Of a DNA stretch of 64,000 bases, positions 53,519 through 63,122 are shown piece after piece. The position numbers and the translations under genes are program-made. This DNA is from Bacillota bacterium (lineage in GTDB: Bacteria; Bacillota; Clostridia; Lachnospirales; Lachnospiraceae), in the NCBI GenBank assembly GCA_023421505.1, contig JAEZTJ010000091.1, positions 102,589-166,588 of the forward strand. The letters are read 5' to 3'. Numbering within the stretch: position 1 is the first letter of the stretch; every line of letters starts with the position of its first letter. A model generated the notes under the pieces. The model searched no databases, was not told the DNA's origin, and saw only the letters and a program-made list of their open reading frames with translations.

Positions 53519-53580
53519 AACTTGATATGCGTATTGTCTCGCAAGCAAGCCAAATAAGCAGCGCAGGAATGGGGTAAAAT

Positions 53581-55929
53581 ATGGATATTTTAAAGCAAAT
53601 AAAGGATGAATTAGGGATTCGGCTGGAGCAGGCAGAAGCAGCCGTTAAATTAATTGATGAGGGAAATACAATTCCTTTTATAGCAAGGTACCGTAAGGAA
53701 GCAACAGGCTCTCTAGACGATGAGCAGTTAAGAAATTTGTTTGATAGATTGCAGTATTTAAGAAATTTAGAGGAAAAGAAAACTTCAGTAATTAGCAGTA
53801 TCGAAGAACAGGGCAAGCTTACACAGGAGCTCAAGGAACAGATACTTGCTGCCGCAACTTTAGTTGTCGTAGAAGATTTATACCGTCCATACCGTCCTAA
53901 GAGAAGAACCAGAGCAACTATTGCAAAGGAGAAGGGATTAGATGGATTAGCAGCAATCATACTCGCACAGGAGATGAAAGAACCGGTTGAAAATGCTGCA
54001 GCAGCATTTTTGTCAGAGGAGAAGGAGGTACGTTCCGTAGAAGAAGCGATAGCCGGCGCAATGGATATTATCGCGGAGGATATTTCCGATCAGGCGGAGT
54101 ATCGCAGCTATATCCGTGAGGTGACGATGAAAGAGGGTATGCTTACCTCTGTTGCGAAGGATGAGAAGCAGGAAACGGTATATGAGATGTACTACCATTT
54201 TGAGGAAAGCATAGAGAAGCTTGCCGGACATAGAATTCTTGCTATTAACCGCGGCGAAAATGAAAAGATTTTGACGGTTAAGATAGTTGCACCGGAGGAG
54301 CGTATCCTAAGATATCTTGAGACTAAGGTGATTGTAAAGGATAACGAATTTACAAGTAATATTCTGAGTATTACAATAGAAGACAGCTATAAGAGGCTGA
54401 TCGCTCCTGCAATCGAACGTGAAATTCGCAATGATTTGACAGAGAAGGCCGAGGATGGAGCAATTAAGGTCTTCGGTAAGAATCTGGTGCAGCTTTTGAT
54501 GCAGCCTCCAATTGCAGGACAGGTTGTACTAGGCTGGGACCCAGCCTTTCGAACAGGCTGCAAGCTAGCAGTAGTAGATAGTACGGGTAAGGTTCTTGAT
54601 ACAGTAGTAATTTATCCTACCGCTCCACAGAACAAGGTGGAGGAAGCGAAGCAGGTTGTAAAGAAATTAATCGATAAGTATGATATAACGTTGATTTCGG
54701 TAGGAAACGGTACTGCCTCCAGAGAATCCGAGATGGTCATCGTAGAACTTCTGAAGGAAATTCATAAGCCGTTAAAATATATTATTGTCAATGAAGCAGG
54801 AGCCTCAGTATACTCAGCGAGCAAGCTTGCCACGGAAGAATTCCCGAATTTTGATGTAGGGCAGAGAAGTGCAGCCTCCATTGCAAGAAGACTTCAGGAC
54901 CCTCTGGCAGAGCTTGTAAAGATCGACCCGCAATCCATCGGTGTTGGACAATATCAGCATGATATGAATCAAAAGAAATTGGGAGAGGTTCTTTCGGGAG
55001 TTGTAGAGGACTGTGTTAATAAGGTTGGGGTGGATTTAAATACCGCATCTGTATCCTTACTGGAGCATATATCCGGAATTAGTAAGATGATTGCAAAGAA
55101 TATCGTTGCTTATAGAGAAGCAAATGGAAGATTTAGAAGCCGAAATGAGCTTTTGAAGGTTTCTAAATTGGGTCCTAAGGCATTTGAACAATGTGCAGGC
55201 TTTATGAGAATTCTGGGAGGAGATAATCCGCTAGATGCAACCGGAGTACATCCGGAATCTTATGAGGCTGCGCAGGCGCTTCTTTCTAAGCTGGGTATGA
55301 CTTTGGAGGACGTAAAAGAGATACAGGCAAAGGCTTTCAAGCAAAAGGGAACAGAGCCTGTGAAGAAGACAGGGCAAAAGCCGGAAAAGAAAAAAACAAT
55401 AACTGTAAGGCAACAGGATACAGCGTTTGGTAAAGCACTTGCAGCAGCAGTAAGTGGTAAAGAAATTCCAACACAGGAAGAAGAATCAAAGAATAATACG
55501 ACTGTAGCTGTGATGGAACAGGATAGTGATGTCGTTACGATCGGAAAACAAATAAAAGATAAGAAGAAGCTTGCTGAAGAACTAGGTGTTGGTGAGATTA
55601 CTTTAACTGATATTATAAAGGAGCTTGAAAAGCCAGGCAGAGACCCCAGAGATGAGATGCCGAAGCCAATTCTTCGTACTGATGTACTTGATATGAAGGA
55701 TCTTACGGAGGGCATGATTTTAAAAGGTACAGTCCGTAATGTAATAGATTTTGGAGCATTTATTGATATTGGTGTGCATCAGGACGGACTGGTTCATATC
55801 TCCCAGCTATCAGATAAGAAGTTTGTAAAGCATCCACTTGATGTGGTAAGTGTTGGAGATATTGTGGAAGTCAAAGTTCTCAGTGTTGATTTAGCGAAAA
55901 AGCGAATTCAGCTAACAATGAAGCTGTGA
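53581..55929 (+). CDS. tex: Tex-family transcription accessory/RNA-binding protein
   Basis: 782 aa. The N-terminal helical domain begins MDILKQIKDELGIRLEQAEA. The YqgF-like domain has GWDPAFRTGCKLAVVD, and the helix-hairpin-helix pair is TASVSLLEHISGISKMIAKN. The C-terminal S1 domain begins GMILKGTVRNVIDFGAFIDIG. About 50 extra residues rich in Lys, Gln and Glu (about 590-650) lie before the S1 domain, making it longer than typical Tex (about 720-780). The family binds nucleic acids and affects transcription. No strong RBS is seen before the ATG. Confidence 0.92.
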   Translation: MDILKQIKDELGIRLEQAEAAVKLIDEGNTIPFIARYRKEATGSLDDEQLRNLFDRLQYLRNLEEKKTSVISSIEEQGKLTQELKEQILAAATLVVVEDLYRPYRPKRRTRATIAKEKGLDGLAAIILAQEMKEPVENAAAAFLSEEKEVRSVEEAIAGAMDIIAEDISDQAEYRSYIREVTMKEGMLTSVAKDEKQETVYEMYYHFEESIEKLAGHRILAINRGENEKILTVKIVAPEERILRYLETKVIVKDNEFTSNILSITIEDSYKRLIAPAIEREIRNDLTEKAEDGAIKVFGKNLVQLLMQPPIAGQVVLGWDPAFRTGCKLAVVDSTGKVLDTVVIYPTAPQNKVEEAKQVVKKLIDKYDITLISVGNGTASRESEMVIVELLKEIHKPLKYIIVNEAGASVYSASKLATEEFPNFDVGQRSAASIARRLQDPLAELVKIDPQSIGVGQYQHDMNQKKLGEVLSGVVEDCVNKVGVDLNTASVSLLEHISGISKMIAKNIVAYREANGRFRSRNELLKVSKLGPKAFEQCAGFMRILGGDNPLDATGVHPESYEAAQALLSKLGMTLEDVKEIQAKAFKQKGTEPVKKTGQKPEKKKTITVRQQDTAFGKALAAAVSGKEIPTQEEESKNNTTVAVMEQDSDVVTIGKQIKDKKKLAEELGVGEITLTDIIKELEKPGRDPRDEMPKPILRTDVLDMKDLTEGMILKGTVRNVIDFGAFIDIGVHQDGLVHISQLSDKKFVKHPLDVVSVGDIVEVKVLSVDLAKKRIQLTMKL

Positions 55930-56031
55930 TAAAATCATTATGTAAATATTTGCATATAATATTTTGCGATACCACATTGACAATAGTAAGGACCTGATGT
56001 ATTATGAGCAGGAAATAAAATTTTATAAAGG

Positions 56032-56165
56032 AAATTCTTCGGGGCAGGGTGAAATTCCCGACCGGCGGTAAAGTCCGCGACTCATAGATAGTCATGATTG
56101 AATGGCGTATATGATTGATTTGGTGAAATTCCAAAACCGACAGTAAAGTCTGGATGAAAGAAGAG
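56032..56165 (+). promoter_or_regulatory. FMN riboswitch (RFN element)
   Basis: All landmark strings are present: TTCTTCGGGGCAGGGTGAAA, TTCCCGACCGGCGGTAAAG, GTCCGCGA, GGTGAAATTCC, and the closing GACAGTAAAGTCTGGATGAA with GAAGAG. A terminator follows 20 bases later, so FMN would stop transcription into ribU. Confidence 0.96.
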
Positions 56166-56187
56166 AAGCAGAGTATAATGACGAGCA

Positions 56188-56226
56188 GCCCCGATTTTAA
56201 TGTGTTAGAATCGGGGATTTTTTTAT
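56188..56226 (+). terminator. Riboswitch-controlled terminator
   Basis: CCCCGATT and AATCGGGG form a stem followed by a run of T's, in the standard place for the FMN riboswitch expression platform. Confidence 0.85.
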
Positions 56227-56279
56227 TCTGCTGCAAGACCCAAAGTTTTCCCTTTGCAATCAAAAAAGGAGAGAATGAA

Positions 56280-56933
56280 ATGAAGACAAACGCTATTACG
56301 AATCAAAAGGGAACCATATTCACGACCAAACAGATGATCATTATCAGTATGTTTGCAGCCTTATCGTATGCATTGCAGCTGATCAGCCTCCCATACAAGC
56401 ATCTTGGCTTTTTGGAATTTGAATTCAGTGATATACCGGCGGTAATTGCGTCTTTACAGTATGGGCCCTTTGCGGGAATATTAATTGAGTTTATCAAGAA
56501 TTTAATTAAGGCAATAACAGCGTCAACCACTGCCTGGGTCGGAGAGGCAACAAACTTTTTAATCAGCTGTGCCTTCATCTTGCCTGTGAGTTTGTTATAT
56601 AAAATGAAAAAGTCTAAAGGCAGTATTTCTGATAAGAAAGATAAATCAAGAGTAGGAGAGCTTATTTACCTTGTTTTCATCTTCGCTGTAGCCGTTATCA
56701 CAATGACAATTGCAGGTGCGCTTATCAATTACTTTGTTATGATACCACTATATGCTAAAGCTTTTGGAGGGATGGACAGTGTAATCGGCTTCGCAGCCAG
56801 TACCGTACCCGCAATAAAAGATCTTGCAGGACTTGTAATTATAGGTATTACACCTTTTAATATTGTAAAAGGAATTACAATTTCTGTAATCGGATATTAT
56901 ACCTATCGTTTGTTAAGAGGTAGATTATTATAA
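56280..56933 (+). CDS. ribU: Riboflavin ECF transporter S component RibU
   Basis: 217 aa with five or six membrane segments. The N-terminal region contains the S-component pattern MIIISMFAALSYALQLIS and the RibU-typical FEFSDIPAVIASLQYGPF. It binds riboflavin in the membrane and needs the shared EcfA/A'/T module, which is not in this window. The frame is open from 56154 inside the riboswitch, but AAAAGGAGAG fixes ATG 56280. The FMN riboswitch immediately upstream confirms the ligand. Confidence 0.93.
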   Translation: MKTNAITNQKGTIFTTKQMIIISMFAALSYALQLISLPYKHLGFLEFEFSDIPAVIASLQYGPFAGILIEFIKNLIKAITASTTAWVGEATNFLISCAFILPVSLLYKMKKSKGSISDKKDKSRVGELIYLVFIFAVAVITMTIAGALINYFVMIPLYAKAFGGMDSVIGFAASTVPAIKDLAGLVIIGITPFNIVKGITISVIGYYTYRLLRGRLL

Positions 56934-56947
56934 TAGTGTAAATTTTT

Positions 56948-56990
56948 AGAGCTTCTTTGAACGGAGAATCAAAGAGGCTCTATCTTTTTT
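56948..56990 (+). terminator. Terminator of ribU
   Basis: AGAGCTTCTTTGA and TCAAAGAGGCTCT form a stem followed by a T run. Confidence 0.85.
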
Positions 56991-57172
56991 GTCCCAGTTC
57001 TGCTATAATTATTGCCGTCAGAAAGACGCTAATCTATAATAATGATGGTTATAGAGAGGTAATAGTTCAATTTACCTAACAAGTTAGGCAGCCTACAATG
57101 TTCATTAATTATATATACGCAACGTATCGTAGAAGTGTGTAGGAAGCAGTACAGAAATGAGGTATGGTTATA

Positions 57173-57601
57173 ATGACAATAGAGAGCTTTCAGTCGGAGG
57201 ATACCTTTCAGATTGGATATGATCTTGGATATAAAGCAAAAAAAGGGGAAGTTTACTGCCTTAGCGGAGATTTGGGAGTCGGTAAGACAGTATTTACTCA
57301 AGGTTTTGCGAAAGGTATGGGTATTGAGGAGGCAGTAAACAGCCCTACCTTTACCATTGTCCAGCAATATGAAGGAGGTAGAATACCTTTTTATCATTTT
57401 GATGTATATCGTATCGCAGATGTGGAAGAGATGGAGGAGATCGGATACGAGGATTATATTTATGGAGAAGGAGTTAGTTTGATTGAGTGGGCAGAACTCA
57501 TTGAGGAGCTTTTGCCAAAGAGCAGGACGAATGTTACCATAAAAAAGAATTTGGACAAAGGATTTGACTACCGATTAATTACGATTGAAGCAAGGGAATA
57601 G
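57173..57601 (+). CDS. tsaE: tRNA t6A37 synthesis ATPase TsaE
   Basis: About 142 aa P-loop ATPase. Walker A is LSGDLGVGKTVFTQGF, and the conserved SPTFTIVQQYEGG and FHFDVYRI motifs follow. TsaE works with TsaB and TsaD to place threonylcarbamoyl on A37 of ANN-decoding tRNAs. ATG 57173 is nine bases from GAGGT; the in-frame ATG 57164 touches the RBS. tsaB begins 16 bases after the stop. Confidence 0.94.
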   Translation: MTIESFQSEDTFQIGYDLGYKAKKGEVYCLSGDLGVGKTVFTQGFAKGMGIEEAVNSPTFTIVQQYEGGRIPFYHFDVYRIADVEEMEEIGYEDYIYGEGVSLIEWAELIEELLPKSRTNVTIKKNLDKGFDYRLITIEARE

Positions 57602-57616
57602 AGAGGATGTGCAGTA

Positions 57617-58318
57617 ATGAAGATATTAGCGATTGATAGTTCAGGTCTGGTGGCTTCTGTAGCTATTGTAACAGAGGAAATAGTGCTTACAGAATACACT
57701 GTTAATTATAAAAAAACTCATTCACAGACCTTGCTGCCTATGTTAAATGAAATAATAAAGATGGTGGAACTCGAGTTATCAGAGATAGATGCAATTGCTG
57801 TTGCGGCTGGTCCGGGCTCTTTTACCGGACTTCGAATAGGTTCTGCTACTGCGAAGGGTCTTGGCCTTGCGCTTAGTAAACCGATCATTGCAATTCCAAC
57901 CGTAGATGCTTTAGCGTATAACCTATATGGGACAAACAAACTAATCTGTCCTTTGATGGATGCCCGTAGAGATCAGGTGTATACCGGACTATATGAATTT
58001 GGAGGAGATGCATTTCATATTGTTAAACAGCAGACCGCAGTTGCTATAGAGGACATTCTTGAAGAAGTTAACCAAATGGATCGAGAGGTAATATTTCTTG
58101 GAGATGGTGTCCCGGTGTACCAAACTAAAATCGAAGAGAAGACAAAGGTACAATTTAGTTTTGCCCCTGTTCATTTAAACAGACAAAGGGCGGGAGCAAT
58201 TGGGGCGCTTGGATTAATTTATTATAAACAGAATAACTTACAGACAGCTCTTCAGCATGAACCCGTATATCTTCGTCTGTCCCAGGCAGAAAGAGAGCGT
58301 GCCGAGCGGCTTAAGTAA
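57617..58318 (+). CDS. tsaB: tRNA t6A37 synthesis protein TsaB
   Basis: 233 aa. ASKHA-fold N-terminus (MKILAIDSSGLVASVAIV) and the conserved VAAGPGSFTGLRIGSATAKGL. It is a paralogue of TsaD that lacks its metal-binding His pair and acts as the dimer partner in the t6A complex. GAGAGGATG lies before ATG. The gene is followed 13 bases later by rimI, so tsaE-tsaB-rimI is one operon. Confidence 0.94.
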   Translation: MKILAIDSSGLVASVAIVTEEIVLTEYTVNYKKTHSQTLLPMLNEIIKMVELELSEIDAIAVAAGPGSFTGLRIGSATAKGLGLALSKPIIAIPTVDALAYNLYGTNKLICPLMDARRDQVYTGLYEFGGDAFHIVKQQTAVAIEDILEEVNQMDREVIFLGDGVPVYQTKIEEKTKVQFSFAPVHLNRQRAGAIGALGLIYYKQNNLQTALQHEPVYLRLSQAERERAERLK

Positions 58319-58330
58319 GAGGAGATTATC

Positions 58331-58771
58331 ATGGTTATTCGAGAAATGACAGAGGAAGACTTGCCTGAGATATCTGCAATAGAACAGGAAACCTTTTCCG
58401 AGCCTTGGAGATATGAGGATTTTAGTAAAGCAATTGCTAATTCTAATAATTATTATATTGTAGTAGAGGTAGATGGAAAGGTTGCTGGCTACTGCGGCTT
58501 ATGGGGTATTGTTGGTGAAGGTGATATTTATAATGTTGCAGTAAAAAAAGAATGCCGTAGGCGTCGTATCGGTTTTTATATGCTGACAGAATTATTAAAG
58601 GAGGCTAAAAGCAGGGGGATTACCTCACTTACCTTAGAAGTACGAAGCTCGAATGAAGCTGCCATCTGTTTATATGAGTCTTTGGGCTTTGAACGTGTGA
58701 GTATTCGTAAGGACTTCTATTCCAAGCCGAAGGAAGACGCTGTAATTATGTGGCTGAAACTGATACAGTAA
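58331..58771 (+). CDS. rimI: Ribosomal protein S18 alanine N-acetyltransferase RimI
   Basis: 146 aa GNAT. The acetyl-CoA loop is CRRRRIGFYML (Q/R-x-x-G/A region), preceded by IYNVAVKKE and followed by LEVRSSNEAAICLYESLGF. In this conserved neighbourhood it is annotated RimI and acetylates the N-terminus of S18. GAGGAG lies seven bases before the ATG. Confidence 0.92.
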   Translation: MVIREMTEEDLPEISAIEQETFSEPWRYEDFSKAIANSNNYYIVVEVDGKVAGYCGLWGIVGEGDIYNVAVKKECRRRRIGFYMLTELLKEAKSRGITSLTLEVRSSNEAAICLYESLGFERVSIRKDFYSKPKEDAVIMWLKLIQ

Positions 58772-58844
58772 TTCCCACTGTAAAAATTCGTCGAATTCAA
58801 TTATAATGAGGTTATTGGTCATGTACGATATGGAGGGATAAGTC

Positions 58845-59093
58845 TTGAAAAGAGCAGACAGTGTAACCAGTCATGGGGAAACTTCTCTTTACTGCAATTC
58901 ATGCGGCAAGGAACTTAAGGTGGTAAATGGTATCCTATTAGAGGATGCATTTGAAGCTACGAAAGAATGGGGATATTTTTCGGAGAAGGATATGGAAGTT
59001 CATCATTTTAATCTTTGTGAGGAGTGTTATAATAAATTAATTTCTCAATTTCAAATTCCTGTCGAAATAAGAAAAAAGCTGGAGGTATTGTAA
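58845..59093 (+). CDS. Small zinc-ribbon-like protein of unknown function
   Basis: 82 aa. Two Cys pairs, CNSCG (about residues 18-22) and CEEC (about 59-62), probably hold a zinc ion. The middle is acidic (ILLEDAFEATKEWGYFSEKD). TTG start with GGAGGG nine bases before it. Similar short proteins appear in Clostridia without known function. It could travel on the tsaE-tsaB-rimI transcript; a terminator follows. Confidence 0.7.
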   Translation: MKRADSVTSHGETSLYCNSCGKELKVVNGILLEDAFEATKEWGYFSEKDMEVHHFNLCEECYNKLISQFQIPVEIRKKLEVL

Positions 59094-59137
59094 GAGAGCA
59101 TTTATCCGCAATGGAGCTTTTGAAATAATGTACCAGT

Positions 59138-59165
59138 GGGGAACCTTTAAAGGGTTCCCCTTTTT
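59138..59165 (+). terminator. Terminator shared with the end of the opposite gene
   Basis: GGGGAACC and GGTTCCCC arms around TTTAAAG, then TTTTT on the plus strand. The minus-strand stop codon at 59147-59149 lies in the loop, so the hairpin also codes for the last residues of that gene. Confidence 0.85.
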
Positions 59166-60187
59166 GTGTATTTTATTAAATCATCAATAAAAGCGGTTAC
59201 ATATTCTTCTTTTGTTGTCCAGGAGGTTACAAGCCTTACTGCTGAAAGCTTATTATCTATCTCCTCCCATACATAGAAGGAAAAATTATTCTGAAGTTTT
59301 TTAATTATTGTAATCGGCAGGATGGGAAATACTTGATTGGTGGAGGAGGGTATTAAGAAGGAATAACCAGACCTTTTGATGCCTTCTCTTAAATAATCAG
59401 CCATTTTATTAGCATGGGCAGCAAGCTCGTAATATAGATTATCCTGAAATAATTCAAGAAATTGAATGCCAAGAAGTCTTCCCTTGGCTAGAAGTGCTCC
59501 CTTTTGTTTAATAAAAAATCGAAAATCCTCCTTCAAAGCAGGATTACAAATAACAAGTGCCTCCCCAAGCAGGGCACCGTTTTTTGTCCCTCCAATATAA
59601 AAGGAATCTGAAAGCTGAGCCAGATCATATAGCTTAATATCATTTTCCTGTGAGCATAGAGCAGAGCCTAATCTGGCCCCGTCAATATATAAGAACAATT
59701 GATTTTCTCTGCAGCTTTTACTCAACTGTTCCAACTCGCATTTATTGTATATAGAGCCGATTTCAGTAGGATTTGAGATATAAACCAGTCTTGGCTTCAC
59801 CATATGCTCATCTGTATGCGCTTTTATCACTGCAAGGATATGAGAAGGGCTAAGCTTCCCATCCTTTGTATGAACGGATAATATTTTATGCCCCGTAGCT
59901 TCTATAGCTCCCGTTTCATGAGTGAGGATATGCCCTGTGCTAGCTGAGATTACTGCTTCATGAGGTCTTAAAAAGGAAGAAATAGCTGTGAGATTAGTTT
60001 GAGTACCTCCGGTAAAAAGGTGAATATCTATATCTGTACGCCCGATTTTCTCCTTTAGCAGGATGGTGGCTTTTCTTGTGTAGAGGTCTTCCCCATACCC
60101 ATCACTTTGCTCTAGGTTTGATTCCATCAAGGAGTTTAAAATTCTTGGGTGAGCACCTTCGCTATAATCATTTTTAAAGCTATACAT
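59147..60187 (-). CDS. PLP-dependent beta-eliminating lyase, threonine aldolase family
   Basis: 346 aa, fold type I PLP enzyme. Starts MYSFKNDYSEGAHP with the typical SDGYGEDLYT region, the PLP lysine in FYIGGTKNGALLGEA and the YIDGARLGSAL motif. It is likely a low-specificity L-threonine or L-allo-threonine aldolase making glycine and acetaldehyde. The frame is open from 60271, but GGAGGAG fixes ATG 60187. Its last four residues lie inside the terminator of the convergent gene. Confidence 0.88.
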   Translation of the reverse strand: MYSFKNDYSEGAHPRILNSLMESNLEQSDGYGEDLYTRKATILLKEKIGRTDIDIHLFTGGTQTNLTAISSFLRPHEAVISASTGHILTHETGAIEATGHKILSVHTKDGKLSPSHILAVIKAHTDEHMVKPRLVYISNPTEIGSIYNKCELEQLSKSCRENQLFLYIDGARLGSALCSQENDIKLYDLAQLSDSFYIGGTKNGALLGEALVICNPALKEDFRFFIKQKGALLAKGRLLGIQFLELFQDNLYYELAAHANKMADYLREGIKRSGYSFLIPSSTNQVFPILPITIIKKLQNNFSFYVWEEIDNKLSAVRLVTSWTTKEEYVTAFIDDLIKYTKRGTL

Positions 60188-60493
60188 TATTTTCTCCTCC
60201 ATTCGGTGTTGTAAAGAGACGAATTGGTTATATATAGTATAAGTTTTGCTGATAAATATATCACATATCATCTCGAATTATAATTACTAAAGTAAATTAT
60301 AGCAAGAAAAATAAGAAAATAAGATAGTTTGGGAATAGGTAGTATCTCTGTAAAACCACTTTCCGGGATTTTAGAACAAATTTCTGGACAAATGATAGAA
60401 ATAACTGCTAAAATATTGCTATATATGCTTATAGATAAGTATAAAGTGTGGTAAAATGAATAGAGATAAAATGGGAAAGGCTATGGACGAAAA

Positions 60494-61408
60494 ATGCTGG
60501 ATGTATGTTTACTGGGAACAAGCGGGATGATGCCGCTGCCGGGAAGATGGTTAACTGCTCTGATGACCAGATTTAATGGGAGCAGTCTATTAATAGATTG
60601 CGGTGAGGGAACACAGATTGCCATCCGTGAAAAAGGTTGGAGTTTTCATTCGATTGATATTATATGCTTTACGCATTTTCACGGAGATCATATCAGTGGA
60701 TTACCTGGCTTACTGTTATCCATGGGAAATGCAGAAAGGACAGAACCAGTTACATTAATTGGTCCGAAGGGTCTTGAGAGGGTAGTGAATGCTTTACGTG
60801 TTATTGCACCGGAGCTGCCCTTTGAGATTAAATTCATTGAATTATCTGCAGCAGAAGAGCAAATTGAGATAAATGGATATAAAATCAAGGCATTTCAAGT
60901 AAAACACAATATCCTATGTTATGGGTACAGTATTATAATAAGAAGGGGAGGCAGATTTTATACGGAGCGAGCACTTCTTAACAATGTCCCCCAAAAGTTC
61001 TGGAATCGCCTTCAAAAGGGAGAGACGCTTATAGACGGAGACATTACCTATACTCCTGATATGGTAATCGGACCGGAGCGTAGAGGAATAAAACTGACTT
61101 ACTGTACCGATTCCAGACCCGTTAACGCAATTGCAGAAAATGCTGCCGGATCAGATTTATTTATCTGTGAGGGGATGTACGGGGAGAACGAAAAGGATAC
61201 GAAAGCCAGAGAATATAAGCATATGACATTTTGTGAGGCAGCAAAGCTTGCTAAGACGGCAAAGGTAAGCGAGCTATGGCTTACTCATTACAGTCCATCA
61301 CTCATCAGACCGGAGGATTACATTGGAGAGGCCAGGCGTATCTTTTCGAATACAAAGCTTGGAAAGGATAGAAAAAGTACGGTACTGGAATTTGATAAAG
61401 AGGAATAG
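60494..61408 (+). CDS. rnz: Ribonuclease Z
   Basis: 304 aa metallo-beta-lactamase fold. Metal motif HFHGDHISGLPG, with LLIDCGEGTQ before it, and the RNase Z/ElaC-type C-terminal LWLTHYSP. Processes the 3' ends of tRNA precursors lacking encoded CCA. Start ATG 60494 follows AAAGG at a spacing of about 18 bases, a weak signal. The 305-base gap upstream (60188-60493) holds no gene and no strong promoter that I can identify. Confidence 0.93.
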   Translation: MLDVCLLGTSGMMPLPGRWLTALMTRFNGSSLLIDCGEGTQIAIREKGWSFHSIDIICFTHFHGDHISGLPGLLLSMGNAERTEPVTLIGPKGLERVVNALRVIAPELPFEIKFIELSAAEEQIEINGYKIKAFQVKHNILCYGYSIIIRRGGRFYTERALLNNVPQKFWNRLQKGETLIDGDITYTPDMVIGPERRGIKLTYCTDSRPVNAIAENAAGSDLFICEGMYGENEKDTKAREYKHMTFCEAAKLAKTAKVSELWLTHYSPSLIRPEDYIGEARRIFSNTKLGKDRKSTVLEFDKEE

Positions 61409-61432
61409 ACAGTAAGTAAAGGGGGTAACGTT

Positions 61433-62023
61433 ATGGGAAAGAGTTCAAAAAGAACTTTTACTACGGTGATATGTATGACAATATTAGCGATTGTAATTGT
61501 ACTGTGCTATTATTATTGGTCAAACCGAACGGAACCTATCAGTACGCAAGAGAAGCTGTCAGAAGCCCAAGAGCTGATCAATAAAGATTTAGTCTTATAT
61601 TATCCTGATACCCCGAGAGAAGTTACCAAAGTATTTGCAAGTATGATGAAGGCTTTATATGGAGAACCGAAGGAGGAAGAGATAAAGCCCTTGGCATTAA
61701 AAATAAGAGAATTATATGATAAGAAATTTTTGGATAGCAATCCTGAAGATTCTTATCTTACAAATTTGATCACGGATCTTGCTGTATGGAAAGAGCATGA
61801 TCGAAAAATTGTAAAGTATCTTCTTGTAAAAGAGGATGAGGAACAGGATACAGAGATAGATGGAATAAAATATGCTACAAAATTTGTCTCATTTACAATA
61901 CAGGAAGGAATTAGGTTTACCGAAACCTGGAAAGTACTGCTTCGCCAAGGTGCTAACGGACAGTGGAAGATTCTTGGCTGGGAGTTTGTACAAGAGGAAG
62001 ACAGTAAGAAGATGATCAAATAA
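61433..62023 (+). CDS. Membrane-anchored protein of unknown function
   Basis: 196 aa. One N-terminal transmembrane helix (about residues 9-28) with the rest outside; no signal-peptidase site is obvious. The outer domain (35-196) is highly charged, with an NTF2-like feel near the C-terminus (RFTETWKVLLRQGANGQWKILGW). It lies between rnz and tsaD on one strand with small gaps (24 and 49 bases). GGGGGT serves as RBS. No function can be named. Confidence 0.75.
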   Translation: MGKSSKRTFTTVICMTILAIVIVLCYYYWSNRTEPISTQEKLSEAQELINKDLVLYYPDTPREVTKVFASMMKALYGEPKEEEIKPLALKIRELYDKKFLDSNPEDSYLTNLITDLAVWKEHDRKIVKYLLVKEDEEQDTEIDGIKYATKFVSFTIQEGIRFTETWKVLLRQGANGQWKILGWEFVQEEDSKKMIK

Positions 62024-62072
62024 TCTGATAGATTAAATATGAAATACTATTATATAAAGGCTGGGTAACAAT

Positions 62073-63095
62073 ATGACAAAGGATATAACGATATTAGCAA
62101 TAGAAACCTCTTGCGACGAAACGGCTGCAGCAGTGGTAAGGAATGGAAGAGAAGTACTGTCTAATATTATTTCTTCCCAGATTGAACTTCATCAGTTATA
62201 TGGGGGGGTAGTACCCGAGATTGCATCTAGAAAGCATATAGAGAAGATTAATCAGGTAATTGAAGAAGCATTGGCAGAAGCGGGTGTGGTATTGCAGGAA
62301 ATAGATGCAATAGGAGTAACCTATGGACCAGGACTTGTAGGAGCACTTTTGGTTGGAGTTGCAGAAGCAAAAGCAATCAGCTTCGCAGCAAACAAACCAC
62401 TTGTTGGGGTACATCATATAGAAGGACATGTATCAGCAAATTATATTGAAAATAAAGAATTAGAACCGCCCTTCCTATGTCTGATTGTATCAGGGGGGCA
62501 TACGCACCTGGTACTTGTGAAGGAATATGGAACCTATGAAATCATTGGGAAAACCAGGGATGATGCTGCAGGCGAAGCATTTGATAAGGTAGCCAGAGCA
62601 ATCGGACTCGGTTATCCGGGTGGTCCAAAGATAGATAAGCTCTCCAAGGAGGGGAATAAAAAAGCCATAACATTTCCAAGGGCGCAAATTGAAGGTGCTC
62701 CCTATGATTTCAGCTTCAGTGGTCTTAAATCTGCAGTGTTAAATCATATCAACTCCTGTGAGATGAAAAATGAGGAGATAAATCGCGCGGATATTGCAGC
62801 CTCCTTTCAGGAGGCGGTTATTGATGTTCTGGTAACTAAGGCAATCATAGCGGCTAAGAATTATGGTATGTCAAAAATTGCGGTTGCCGGAGGGGTTGCG
62901 GCTAATTCATCTCTTCGGGAAGCGATGGCAGCAGCATGTGCTGAGAATAATCTGACCTTCTATCATCCATCATCGATTTTTTGCACAGATAATGCAGCTA
63001 TGATAGGTACAGCAGCATACTATGAATATTTAAAAGGCTCCAGAGCCGATCTTACACTGAATGCGGTGCCTAATCTAAGAATTGGAGAGAGATAG
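62073..63095 (+). CDS. tsaD: tRNA N6-adenosine threonylcarbamoyltransferase TsaD
   Basis: 340 aa. N-terminal ILAIETSCDETAAAVV, the metal-binding HHIEGH (about residues 112-117), GVTYGPGLVGALLVG and the C-terminal GGVAANSSLREAM. It transfers the threonylcarbamoyl group to tRNA A37, with TsaB and TsaE encoded 4.5 kb upstream. ATG after GGCTGGG. ispD follows 27 bases later. Confidence 0.96.
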   Translation: MTKDITILAIETSCDETAAAVVRNGREVLSNIISSQIELHQLYGGVVPEIASRKHIEKINQVIEEALAEAGVVLQEIDAIGVTYGPGLVGALLVGVAEAKAISFAANKPLVGVHHIEGHVSANYIENKELEPPFLCLIVSGGHTHLVLVKEYGTYEIIGKTRDDAAGEAFDKVARAIGLGYPGGPKIDKLSKEGNKKAITFPRAQIEGAPYDFSFSGLKSAVLNHINSCEMKNEEINRADIAASFQEAVIDVLVTKAIIAAKNYGMSKIAVAGGVAANSSLREAMAAACAENNLTFYHPSSIFCTDNAAMIGTAAYYEYLKGSRADLTLNAVPNLRIGER

Positions 63096-63122
63096 TCGAT
63101 TGAATCAGAATGGAGACTAACT

